6,383 nt of DNA from Acidobacteriota bacterium (GCA_019510535.1 JAEKKE010000051.1:1-6383); one strand, 5' to 3'; positions 1 through 5,526 are shown, numbered from the stretch's first letter. Made by a program: numbers and translations. The notes: generated by a model not told the origin, from the letters alone.

Positions 1-1530
1 GTAGCTAATCTTTCCAGGCTTCTCCCCAATACCGACGATCCTTACGGGCTTTCCATCCAGCGTTGTCACCAGACGGAAGGTTCCTGTCGCTGTGCCGAGC
101 TCTTTCCCGTCAAGCAGAAGTGTTGCTTTGCTGCCCGCGTATCTCAGCTCCGCGCGATGGGTTTTGTTGAACTTCAGTGAGAAGCGTGCATCCTTTGACG
201 CAGCGTAATTGGGGCGGATATTCCACTCCAGTGTCTCGCCTTCGATACGCACGCCGGCAAGTCTCCATGTGTAGTCCAGCATCACCAGAGCGCAAGGGGA
301 GTAGCCAGGCTTGTCGGCCTGGGTGAACTCGGCTGTCAGTGGATCGAGTTGCTGGCGGAAGGTGCCGTCTCGCATGATGGCTTCGCACCAGCGATCCATC
401 ATGTAGCTCATCTCGGCCGTGTGGCCATAGAACTCCATCCAGCGCGGTGTGCGGAGCGCGAGCAGCGCCTGTGCGGGTCCACTCCAGGTGTTGCGCGGGA
501 ATGGACGTTTCTCAAAGCCGGGATCGTCCATGGCGATGGAAGGCAGAGGGAACGGCGCCCAGAAGGCCTTGGGATTGTGAATCTGGCGCTCCCACAAGGT
601 ATCGAAGAGCTTCTGGTCGGGTACATGTTCGCCGCAGACGCGGATCATCGCATCGCCGCGGACCTTCACGAACTTGTTGTCACTATCGAGATCGAAGAAG
701 CAGGCATCTTCTGCGGAGTAGAGCTTCTCGAGGATAAGTCTGCGGATGTGAGCAGCCTGTTCGAGCCACCTGGCCTCGTCGGCAGGTTTGCCGAGTGCCT
801 TCGCCATCGCAGCCAGGGCTATGCGGCCGCCGTACGCAGTGGCCGAGAGATCGGGAGATAACCGCGGCAACCCTGGGATTCCTTCGGGCCACTTCGTGGC
901 GTCTGCATCCTTGCGGCGGTTCGGAACGCCATGCCAGCGGAAGGAGTTGTCATGGCCGGTGTCGTAGGTGCAATAGCCTTCTACCAGGCCGGTGCCGCGT
1001 GAGTTGTGATTCTTCATCAACCACATGTCCCAGCGGGCACACGCGGTGTAAGCCTTCTCCAGCAGCTCCTGATCGCCGCTGGCTTGCGAGAGCTCCCAGG
1101 CGGTAGCCGCGATAGGCACGACCATCTGAATCTGGCCATATCCGACCTCTGAAACCTTGATGCTTGCCGGAAGTTGGCCGTCTTCGCGCTGCAACTGGAA
1201 GAAGGCGAGATGATTGTTTCGCGCCGCGTCCGGGCGGATATGGCGATATACCAGGCCCTCGTGCGGAGCGCACTCCTGCCAGATGCCGGGGTAGTCCGCG
1301 CCTTCAATCAAAACCGGTTGATCGTATCGCGGCAGAGTGCGGACGTTACCAGCCAGGACGGCCAGAGCTTTGTCGTACGTCGTCTGCCAACGGGTGTCGG
1401 CGGTATGAAACTCAATCTCCGGCGGTTCAACATATGCCGGCGCCAGTTGCTGGGCGATGCTTTGCCGGGGAAGGAGGGCAAGGTATCCGGCGGCAAGGGA
1501 AGAGGCCGCGAGGAAATCGCGTCGTTTCAT
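1..1530 (-). CDS. Tat-exported six-hairpin glycosidase (MGH1/GH63-like), 3' end outside window
   Basis: An uninterrupted reading frame of 510 codons runs from ATG at 1530 to the window edge, so the C-terminus is missing. The N-terminus MKRRDFLAASSLAAG is a textbook twin-arginine signal (RRDFL at residues 3-7, then a hydrophobic stretch and an alanine-rich end near residue 27), which also fixes the start and predicts export in folded form. The body is rich in Trp and amphipathic helices, as in an (alpha/alpha)6 barrel. Residues 189-200 (YDTGHDNSFRWH) resemble the catalytic-Asp motif of mannosylglycerate-hydrolase-like and GH63-related enzymes, and 346-352 (RNTWSGP) resembles their Arg-Gly-Pro-Trp substrate loop. 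LDPLTAEF (395-402) and YSPCALVMLDY (410-420) follow, and from about residue 435 a beta-rich tail with DGK repeats begins. A role in carbohydrate breakdown outside the cytoplasm is inferred; the substrate cannot be read from the sequence. Other six-hairpin families such as trehalase-like or GH127-like enzymes remain possible. Confidence 0.72.
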   Translation of the reverse strand, partial: MKRRDFLAASSLAAGYLALLPRQSIAQQLAPAYVEPPEIEFHTADTRWQTTYDKALAVLAGNVRTLPRYDQPVLIEGADYPGIWQECAPHEGLVYRHIRPDAARNNHLAFFQLQREDGQLPASIKVSEVGYGQIQMVVPIAATAWELSQASGDQELLEKAYTACARWDMWLMKNHNSRGTGLVEGYCTYDTGHDNSFRWHGVPNRRKDADATKWPEGIPGLPRLSPDLSATAYGGRIALAAMAKALGKPADEARWLEQAAHIRRLILEKLYSAEDACFFDLDSDNKFVKVRGDAMIRVCGEHVPDQKLFDTLWERQIHNPKAFWAPFPLPSIAMDDPGFEKRPFPRNTWSGPAQALLALRTPRWMEFYGHTAEMSYMMDRWCEAIMRDGTFRQQLDPLTAEFTQADKPGYSPCALVMLDYTWRLAGVRIEGETLEWNIRPNYAASKDARFSLKFNKTHRAELRYAGSKATLLLDGKELGTATGTFRLVTTLDGKPVRIVGIGEKPGKISY

Positions 1531-1537
1531 ATAGGAA

Positions 1538-1543
1538 ACAATA
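1538..1543 (-). promoter_or_regulatory. possible -10 element of the glycosidase gene
   Basis: On the minus strand TATTGT lies 7 nt before the glycosidase ATG. There is no purine-rich Shine-Dalgarno in between (the spacer reads TTCCTAT). A start site at normal distance from this hexamer would give a transcript with almost no 5' leader. The -35 region is poor (ATGGAA at 17-bp spacing). This is inferred from spacing only. Confidence 0.3.
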
Positions 1544-1580
1544 TCTTGTTTGGTAAAACATTCCATCTGGAGGGAAGCCT

Positions 1581-1586
1581 TAAAAT
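1581..1586 (+). promoter_or_regulatory. possible -10 element of mutY
   Basis: TAAAAT ends exactly 8 nt before the chosen mutY ATG at 1595. The nearest purine-rich run (GGAGGG, 1569-1574) lies about 20 nt upstream of that ATG, too far to act as its ribosome binding site. No recognisable -35 box sits at standard spacing. The same hexamer-to-ATG distance occurs before the cytochrome gene and lipA, which raises confidence slightly. Confidence 0.35.
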
Positions 1587-1594
1587 CAGTCTTA

Positions 1595-2689
1595 ATGCCA
1601 AATATGGATTTACCTTCCGAGCAGGCTGCTGACTTCCGGCGGACGCTCGCCAGGTGGTACAAGCAGCATGCCCGCTCACTTCCATGGCGCGAGACTCGCG
1701 ATCCATACCGCATATGGGTCAGTGAAGTGATGCTGCAGCAGACGCGGGTCAACGCCGTTCTGGAGCACTATGCGCGTTTCCTGCGAAAGTTTCCTACGAT
1801 TGTCTCTCTGGCGCTGGCGCCGGAGGCGGATGTGCTGGCGGTGTGGAGCGGTCTCGGCTACTACCGGCGCGCGCGCATGCTGCACAAGGCGGCTCAGTTC
1901 ATCACCGCGGAGCTGGACGGAGTGTTGCCGTCAACCTCGGCTGAGCTGCGCAAGTTGCCCGGCATTGGAGAGTACACCTCGGCGGCCATTGCGAGTATTG
2001 CCTTTGGCGAAAGCATCGCCGTGGTGGATGGCAATGTCGAGCGTGTCCTGCTTCGCCTGACCGGGAGGCCGGAGCAGACGACCTCTGAGAGTAAACGTTT
2101 TGTTGCCGATCAGGCTGCCGCCCTGGTGCCGCAGCGGAGATCGGGAACCAACGCGCCCGGAGACCACAATCAAGCCATGATGGAGCTTGGTGCTACGATC
2201 TGCCTGCCGAAAGGGCCGCTATGTCTGCAGTGCCCGGTCTACGATTTCTGCCGCACCCGGGGAGAGCATAAGACCGAGGCCCGCGAGAAGATGCGCAGCC
2301 GGCGGGTGGCGTATCTGCTGCATCAGCGCAAGCGCGATTCCGCCATCGAGGTCATGCTGCATCACCGTCCCACGGATGCTTCCCTGATGCCGGGAATGTA
2401 TGAGCTGCCGGAGCTCCCTATGGATGGAGTTGAGGAACATACGCCGACGCTGCGGGTGCGCCACTCGATCACGAATACGAACTACTACGTCGAGGTCTTC
2501 ACAGCAGATAAGACGCTGCTCAGGGCGCTGCCACTGTCGATCCGCGAATACGAGTGGTGCCGTCTCGGGCAACTCGCCGATCTTCCGTTGACGGGATTGG
2601 CGCGCAAGGTGCTGCGGCGGCTGCACCTGATTGCGTCGCCCGGTGTGCGCATGCCGCAACCCGAAACGATGATGCACCAGAAGCGGTGA
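1595..2689 (+). CDS. mutY: adenine DNA glycosylase MutY
   Basis: MutY removes adenine mispaired with 8-oxoguanine. From ATG 1595 the protein has 364 residues, close to the usual 350-370. LPWR is at 29-32. SEVMLQQT carries the catalytic Glu44. GLGYYRRAR follows, then the helix-hairpin-helix LPGIGEYT (121-128) and VVDGNVERV with the catalytic Asp145. The [4Fe-4S] ligands C203, C210, C213 and C219 have the exact C-x6-C-x2-C-x5-C spacing. From about residue 237 a NUDIX-like domain begins, which in MutY recognises 8-oxoG. Its recognition loop, normally Phe-Ser-His, reads Ile-Thr-Asn (292-294). The frame is open upstream to a TTG at 1550, but that adds 15 unconserved residues and lacks a ribosome binding site. 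ATG 1604 is an alternative start. The gene is divergent from the glycosidase across 64 bp. Confidence 0.96.
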   Translation: MPNMDLPSEQAADFRRTLARWYKQHARSLPWRETRDPYRIWVSEVMLQQTRVNAVLEHYARFLRKFPTIVSLALAPEADVLAVWSGLGYYRRARMLHKAAQFITAELDGVLPSTSAELRKLPGIGEYTSAAIASIAFGESIAVVDGNVERVLLRLTGRPEQTTSESKRFVADQAAALVPQRRSGTNAPGDHNQAMMELGATICLPKGPLCLQCPVYDFCRTRGEHKTEAREKMRSRRVAYLLHQRKRDSAIEVMLHHRPTDASLMPGMYELPELPMDGVEEHTPTLRVRHSITNTNYYVEVFTADKTLLRALPLSIREYEWCRLGQLADLPLTGLARKVLRRLHLIASPGVRMPQPETMMHQKR

Positions 2690-2707
2690 TGCATCGGACG
2701 ATGATGC
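2666..2707 (+). repeat. 10-bp direct repeat at the end of mutY, abutting the cytochrome promoter region
   Basis: ACGATGATGC occurs at 2666-2675 and again at 2698-2707, 32 bp apart, about three helical turns. A shorter copy of the core, TGATGC, lies between them at 2687-2692. The first copy is inside the last mutY codons; the last directly abuts the putative -10 hexamer at 2708. It could be a binding site for a transcription factor, or chance in a short low-complexity GATG-rich stretch. Confidence 0.3.
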
Positions 2708-2713
2708 GACAAT
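2708..2713 (+). promoter_or_regulatory. possible -10 element of the cytochrome gene
   Basis: GACAAT ends 8 nt before the ATG at 2722. The purine run AAAGG (2716-2720) is only one base from the ATG, too close to work as a normal Shine-Dalgarno. The bases from here to the ATG resemble those before lipA (ACAATAGA is identical in both). The intergenic gap after mutY is only 32 bp, so read-through from mutY is also possible. Confidence 0.35.
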
Positions 2714-2721
2714 AGAAAGGC

Positions 2722-3081
2722 ATGCCTCTGCAGAAGACATCCATTGTTTTGACGGCCGCTGTTGTCGCGACCGTGTTACTGGGGTGCCGTCACCTTGGCC
2801 CACCGACTCCGTTGCAGAAGCTGAATGACCAGCAGACCCGCGGCTACTGGGTCTTTCAGACAAGCTGTCGTCAATGTCATAACGATCGCGAAGACAAACC
2901 TCTGCAGGGCCCGGCTCTCATGGGGATCTACCAGAAGAAATATCTGCCCAGCGGGGCGGCGGCGACCGACGAGCGCGTGCAGGCCACGGTACTGCACGGC
3001 CGGAATATGATGCCCGCCATGGGCGGAAGCATAAACGAGAAGGACATGGCCGATCTGCTGGCCTATCTGCATACCCTATGA
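2722..3081 (+). CDS. mono-heme cytochrome c, predicted lipoprotein
   Basis: This 119-residue protein is a small class I cytochrome c that would carry electrons on the periplasmic side. A hydrophobic signal (residues 6-21) ends in LLGC, a plausible lipobox with Cys22 as the lipidated residue. The heme-attachment motif CRQCH is at 49-53. The distal axial ligand is probably Met97 in GRNMMPAMG, the usual MP motif before the last helix (DMADLLAYLHTL). There is one heme site and no extra domain, as in cytochrome-c-like family members of about 100 residues. An in-frame TAG at 2713 rules out a more upstream start. The stop overlaps the next gene by 4 bp (ATGA), so the two are almost certainly cotranscribed and translationally coupled. 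The electron donor and acceptor are unknown; no oxidase or dehydrogenase gene is in the window. Confidence 0.9.
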   Translation: MPLQKTSIVLTAAVVATVLLGCRHLGPPTPLQKLNDQQTRGYWVFQTSCRQCHNDREDKPLQGPALMGIYQKKYLPSGAAATDERVQATVLHGRNMMPAMGGSINEKDMADLLAYLHTL

Positions 3082-3446
3082 GTGACGTTCCTCAGAAACC
3101 TGCTCCCCGCGCGTCGGGCATGTTGCCTGGCATGGCCATGATCTGCGTCTTCATGCTGGTGGTGGCGTTATTCGGCGTCTTTGGCGCGATCAACGGAGCG
3201 TGGAACCAGCAGGGCAGGTACGTTGTGCTGCCGATCGCCAGTCTGCTGGTGGTCGGTGTTTTTGGTCTGTTGCGTCTGCGCCGCTGGGGATGGGCGATTG
3301 TGACCGCCGGCTCGTTGTTGCTGTCGCTCGGTTACTTGTTCGGTTTCACGACCACCCGCGACTTTCGCCTGATCGTGATGGCTGGATTCGGCATGGTGTT
3401 TTTCCTGTACCTGATCCGGACAGAGGTCCGCGACCGCGTCCACTAG
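3078..3446 (+). CDS. small four-helix membrane protein, function unknown
   Basis: I do not recognise a named family in this 122-residue protein. A short Pro-rich hydrophilic N-terminus (1-15) is followed by four hydrophobic segments at about 18-38, 48-65, 70-90 and 97-113. Basic residues cluster between helices 2 and 3 (RLRRW, 66-70) and at the C-terminus (RTEVRDRVH), which by the positive-inside rule would place both in the cytoplasm. There are no conserved His, Cys or charged residues inside the helices that would suggest cofactor binding. Its ATG overlaps the stop of the cytochrome gene by 4 bp, so translation is probably coupled. The pairing suggests a membrane partner for the cytochrome, but that is inference from position only. 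Confidence 0.8.
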   Translation: MSDVPQKPAPRASGMLPGMAMICVFMLVVALFGVFGAINGAWNQQGRYVVLPIASLLVVGVFGLLRLRRWGWAIVTAGSLLLSLGYLFGFTTTRDFRLIVMAGFGMVFFLYLIRTEVRDRVH

Positions 3447-3458
3447 GGGATGGAGTAC

Positions 3459-3464
3459 TACAAT
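3459..3464 (+). promoter_or_regulatory. possible -10 element of lipA
   Basis: TACAAT matches the -10 consensus at five of six positions. It lies 12 bp after the membrane-protein stop and ends 8 nt before ATG 3473. No Shine-Dalgarno lies at proper distance from the ATG, and no good -35 is seen at 16-18 bp spacing. A transcript starting 7-9 nt after the hexamer would begin at or within two bases of the ATG, and would exclude or cut the in-frame GTG at 3470. Confidence 0.45.
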
Positions 3465-3472
3465 AGACGGTG

Positions 3473-4387
3473 ATGGCTCCTGTTGCCGCATCAGACCTGG
3501 TTCAGATTGATCTCTCTCCGCGTAAGCCTGCTCCCAAGCCGGAGTGGCTGAAAGCGCGGGCGCCCATGGGCGAGACCTTTCATGCGTTGAAGAAGCTTAC
3601 GCGCGAGCTTGGGCTGCACACCGTATGCGAGAGCGCGCACTGCCCGAATATCGGCGAGTGCTGGAACCATAAGACCGCTACCTTCATGATGCTGGGCAAT
3701 AGCTGCACCCGCCGCTGCGGATTCTGCGCTGTGCCGAGCGGCAAGCCCGAGCCCATCGATCATGAGGAGCCTCGCCGCGTGGCAGAAGCTGTGGCTACGC
3801 TCGGCCTGAAGCATGCCGTCATCACCAGCGTGAATCGCGACGATGACAACGTGGGCGCCGCCCAGGCGTTTGTCGAGGTCATCCGGCAGATCCGCGCACT
3901 GGCGCCGGAGTGCCAGGTTGAGGTGCTGACGCCTGATTTCCAGGGCACCGAAGAGGCCATCCGCATGGTGGTTGCCGAGGGGCCTGAAGTGCTGAATCAC
4001 AACATCGAGACCGTTCCGCGGCTCTATCGGGTTGCTAAGTCTGGTGGGCGTTACGAGCGCTCCATCGGCTATCTGCGGCTTGCGAAGGAACTGAATCCGA
4101 ACCAGGTGACCAAGACCGGCATCATTGTTGGCATGGGCGAGGAGACGCATGAGCTGCTCGCGGTCTTCCGCGACCTGGCGGCGATCAAGGTGGACATTCT
4201 GACCATCGGACAGTATCTTCGGCCCAGCAAAGACCATATCCCGATGAAGCGCTATTACACGCCGCAGGAGTTCGCTTTCCTGAAGGAAGAGGCGCTGCGG
4301 ATGGGCTTCCGGCATGTGGAGAGCGGTCCGCTGGTGCGTTCCAGCTACCACGCGCATGAGCAGGCGCAGTCGACGGGCCTGGCGTAA
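3473..4387 (+). CDS. lipA: lipoyl synthase (radical SAM)
   Basis: LipA inserts two sulfurs into the octanoyl chain on lipoyl-dependent enzymes such as the pyruvate dehydrogenase E2 subunit, in the cytoplasm. From ATG 3473 the protein has 304 residues, normal for the family. The auxiliary [4Fe-4S] cluster is bound by C52, C57 and C63 (C-x4-C-x5-C, CESAHCPNIGEC) plus a serine of the C-terminal RSSY motif (289-292). The SAM-binding cluster is C78, C82 and C85 (CTRRCGFC). VLTPDFQG, NHNIETVPRLY and TKTGIIVGMGE are also typical of LipA. The segment at 119-133 (SVNRDDDNVGAAQAF) departs from the common DRDDLxDGGAxHF pattern. A GTG start two codons upstream is possible (3470 reads GTG ATG), but the putative promoter favours the ATG. 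No lipB is nearby. The gene ends three bases from the convergent neighbour's stop. Confidence 0.97.
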   Translation: MAPVAASDLVQIDLSPRKPAPKPEWLKARAPMGETFHALKKLTRELGLHTVCESAHCPNIGECWNHKTATFMMLGNSCTRRCGFCAVPSGKPEPIDHEEPRRVAEAVATLGLKHAVITSVNRDDDNVGAAQAFVEVIRQIRALAPECQVEVLTPDFQGTEEAIRMVVAEGPEVLNHNIETVPRLYRVAKSGGRYERSIGYLRLAKELNPNQVTKTGIIVGMGEETHELLAVFRDLAAIKVDILTIGQYLRPSKDHIPMKRYYTPQEFAFLKEEALRMGFRHVESGPLVRSSYHAHEQAQSTGLA

Positions 4388-4390
4388 GGG

Positions 4391-4699
4391 TTACTCGTCG
4401 GGCGTCTTCTTGCTTGCGTCTCTCAGGCTGAGTGGTTTGCTGCTGTCGGCCGGCAGATATTCAGCAAGCATCAGCAGATCCCGATAGTCCCTCTTGGCGA
4501 CGTCAACCAGCCGCCGCATTCGTTCCAGGTTGCCCTGACAGATTCGTACAATCCCGATCCTGACGCGTTTTACCTCGCCGTGCCACGGTTCGGTCGGATA
4601 CTCCAGCAACATGCTGCGCGCCGACTCGCGAGCTACTTCACCTGAGAACGTGGCCTGAATTCTGTTCTCAACCTCCTCAGAGAGGGGGACAGACGTCAT
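4391..4699 (-). CDS. conserved hypothetical protein, 102 aa
   Basis: I cannot name a function. The start is set at 4699 because GGAG (4709-4706) lies 6 nt ahead. The frame continues upstream to 4711 (MEIDM) and 4858, but that extension reads like non-coding sequence and would fill the intergenic region before frr. The protein is soluble, charged and mainly helical. Its centre, residues 45-81, contains RVRIGIVRICQGNLERM, then LVDVAKRDYRDLLMLAEY, an amphipathic pattern that I recall from short uncharacterised acidobacterial proteins. The last 20 residues are polar and probably disordered. There is no signal peptide, membrane segment, Cys pair or nucleotide-binding motif. It converges on lipA, with three bases between the stops and no room for a separate terminator, so the two transcripts probably overlap at their 3' ends. 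Confidence 0.72.
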   Translation of the reverse strand: MTSVPLSEEVENRIQATFSGEVARESARSMLLEYPTEPWHGEVKRVRIGIVRICQGNLERMRRLVDVAKRDYRDLLMLAEYLPADSSKPLSLRDASKKTPDE

Positions 4700-4705
4700 A
4701 TCGAT

Positions 4706-4709
4706 CTCC
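4706..4709 (-). promoter_or_regulatory. ribosome binding site of the 102-aa protein
   Basis: On the minus strand GGAG is followed by six bases (ATCGAT) and then ATG at 4699. This is ideal spacing and is the reason for preferring the 4699 start over the in-frame ATG at 4711, which overlaps the Shine-Dalgarno itself. Confidence 0.55.
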
Positions 4710-4739
4710 ATCAGGGGATGCTCTGCTCCACAGATCTTC

Positions 4740-4767
4740 GTCGTATGGACACCGGGTGTGCCATCAA
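4740..4767 (-). promoter_or_regulatory. weak promoter candidate for the 102-aa protein, with a small palindrome in its spacer
   Basis: On the minus strand TTGATG (4767-4762) and TACGAC (4745-4740) are 16 bp apart and point toward the 102-aa gene, giving a leader of about 35 nt that contains its Shine-Dalgarno. The spacer holds the 11-bp palindrome ACACC-G-GGTGT (4749-4759). Both hexamers are imperfect and short palindromes arise easily by chance, so this is only a candidate. Confidence 0.2.
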
Positions 4768-4874
4768 GTTCCTGTTGTCGGCGTGCAAATTTGTTCAGAC
4801 GAGGCCGACACGCCTTGGACCCAACAAAAATACCCGGAATCGATTGACGCCCCCACAAAATCAGGCCAATCCTC

Positions 4875-4880
4875 TAGAAT
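4875..4880 (+). promoter_or_regulatory. possible -10 element of frr
   Basis: TAGAAT lies 35 nt before the frr ATG, giving a leader of roughly 28 nt that includes the frr Shine-Dalgarno. A TTGACG box exists at 4844-4849 but is 25 bp away, too far for a standard sigma-70 pair, so either another -35 is used or the promoter is elsewhere in the 216-bp intergenic region. Confidence 0.3.
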
Positions 4881-4903
4881 CAACATTTGCGCATCCGCGC
4901 ATT

Positions 4904-4910
4904 GAGGAAG
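4904..4910 (+). promoter_or_regulatory. ribosome binding site of frr
   Basis: GAGGAAG is followed by five bases and ATG at 4916. This decides the start: the next in-frame ATG (4928) would be 17 nt away, and an in-frame ATG far upstream at 4718 would add 66 residues of non-conserved sequence. Confidence 0.6.
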
Positions 4911-4915
4911 ACTGT

Positions 4916-5500
4916 ATGGCATCGGTAATGGCAAATATTCCCGCGCTCAAGGATCTGCATCAGGATCTCAAGCGACGCATGGAGAAGTCGGTGGAGGAAT
5001 TCCGCGCCCATCTCCTTGGCGTTCGCACCGGACGGGCCAGCGTGCACATGCTCGACAACATCCGCGTGGACTACTACGGCAGCGAGATGCCCATCAATCA
5101 GCTTGCGCAGATCAACACGCCGGAGCCGCAGCTCATTGTGGTGCAGCCATTCGACCTCGGTGTTGTCGCTCTGATCGAGAAGGCCATCCGTATGGGCGGC
5201 CAGGGATTCAATCCGATGCACGACGGCAAGATCATCCGTGTGCCGATTCCACCGATGACCGAAGATCGCCGCAAAGAGGCGGTCAAGCAGCTCTCCTCCA
5301 CGGTTGAGGACCACAAGACCGCGATCCGCAACATCCGCCGCGACGGCAACGATCAGATCAAGAAGGCGGCCAAGGACAAGGCCATCTCCGCTGACGATGA
5401 GAAGCGCGCCACCGAAGAGGTGCAGCAGTTGACCGATGCGGAGATCAAGCGCATCGACGAGCTCTTCAAAGCGAAGGAAAAAGAGATTCTCACCATCTGA
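4916..5500 (+). CDS. frr: ribosome recycling factor
   Basis: RRF works with EF-G in the cytoplasm to split the post-termination ribosome. From ATG 4916 the protein has 194 residues against a usual 185; the extra residues are the N-terminal MASVMANIP. The three-helix bundle of domain I is seen in the N-terminal helix (KRRMEKSVEEFRAHLLGVRTGRAS, from residue 19, with the conserved RTGRAS at 37-42) and the long C-terminal helices (EDRRKEAVKQLS onward, ending IDELFKAKEKEILTI). Domain II lies between (VDYYGSEMPINQLAQI to GKIIRVPIPPMTEDR), with the conserved IPP-T hinge. In many bacteria frr follows pyrH; here it stands alone behind a divergent hypothetical gene, has its own Shine-Dalgarno and ends in its own terminator, so it is probably monocistronic. 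Confidence 0.97.
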   Translation: MASVMANIPALKDLHQDLKRRMEKSVEEFRAHLLGVRTGRASVHMLDNIRVDYYGSEMPINQLAQINTPEPQLIVVQPFDLGVVALIEKAIRMGGQGFNPMHDGKIIRVPIPPMTEDRRKEAVKQLSSTVEDHKTAIRNIRRDGNDQIKKAAKDKAISADDEKRATEEVQQLTDAEIKRIDELFKAKEKEILTI

Positions 5501-5526
5501 TCGGGCGCAAACCTGTCATGGAAGAG

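Noticed and set aside
349..861. Open frame on the plus strand opposite the glycosidase (170 codons)
   Set aside because: The minus-strand frame is continuous for 510 codons with a Tat signal and enzyme motifs; this is its shadow.
2219..2863. Minus-strand open frame across the mutY end and the cytochrome start (214 codons)
   Set aside because: It is antisense to two well-supported genes, and its product is rich in Arg, Ser and Gln with no motif.
3491..4357. Long open frame on the minus strand, antisense to lipA (288 codons)
   Set aside because: It is a mirror frame of lipA, whose cluster motifs and C-terminus are all intact. The translation has no recognisable motif and arises from GC-rich codon use.
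4776..4810. Inverted repeat TGTCGGC / GCCGACA with a 21-base loop
   Set aside because: Seven-base arms with a long loop are easily found by chance in GC-rich DNA; there is no T-run and no link to a start.
4700..4858. N-terminal extension of the 102-aa protein to the ATG at 4858
   Set aside because: The extension would nearly fill the space to frr, has a non-conserved appearance, and the best Shine-Dalgarno precedes ATG 4699.
4844..4880. TTGACG plus TAGAAT as a complete frr promoter
   Set aside because: The spacer would be 25 bp, too long for a sigma-70 promoter, so only the -10-like hexamer is listed.
4718..4915. N-terminal extension of frr to an upstream ATG
   Set aside because: The 66 extra residues are not part of the RRF fold and include the probable promoter; the Shine-Dalgarno at 4904-4910 supports ATG 4916.
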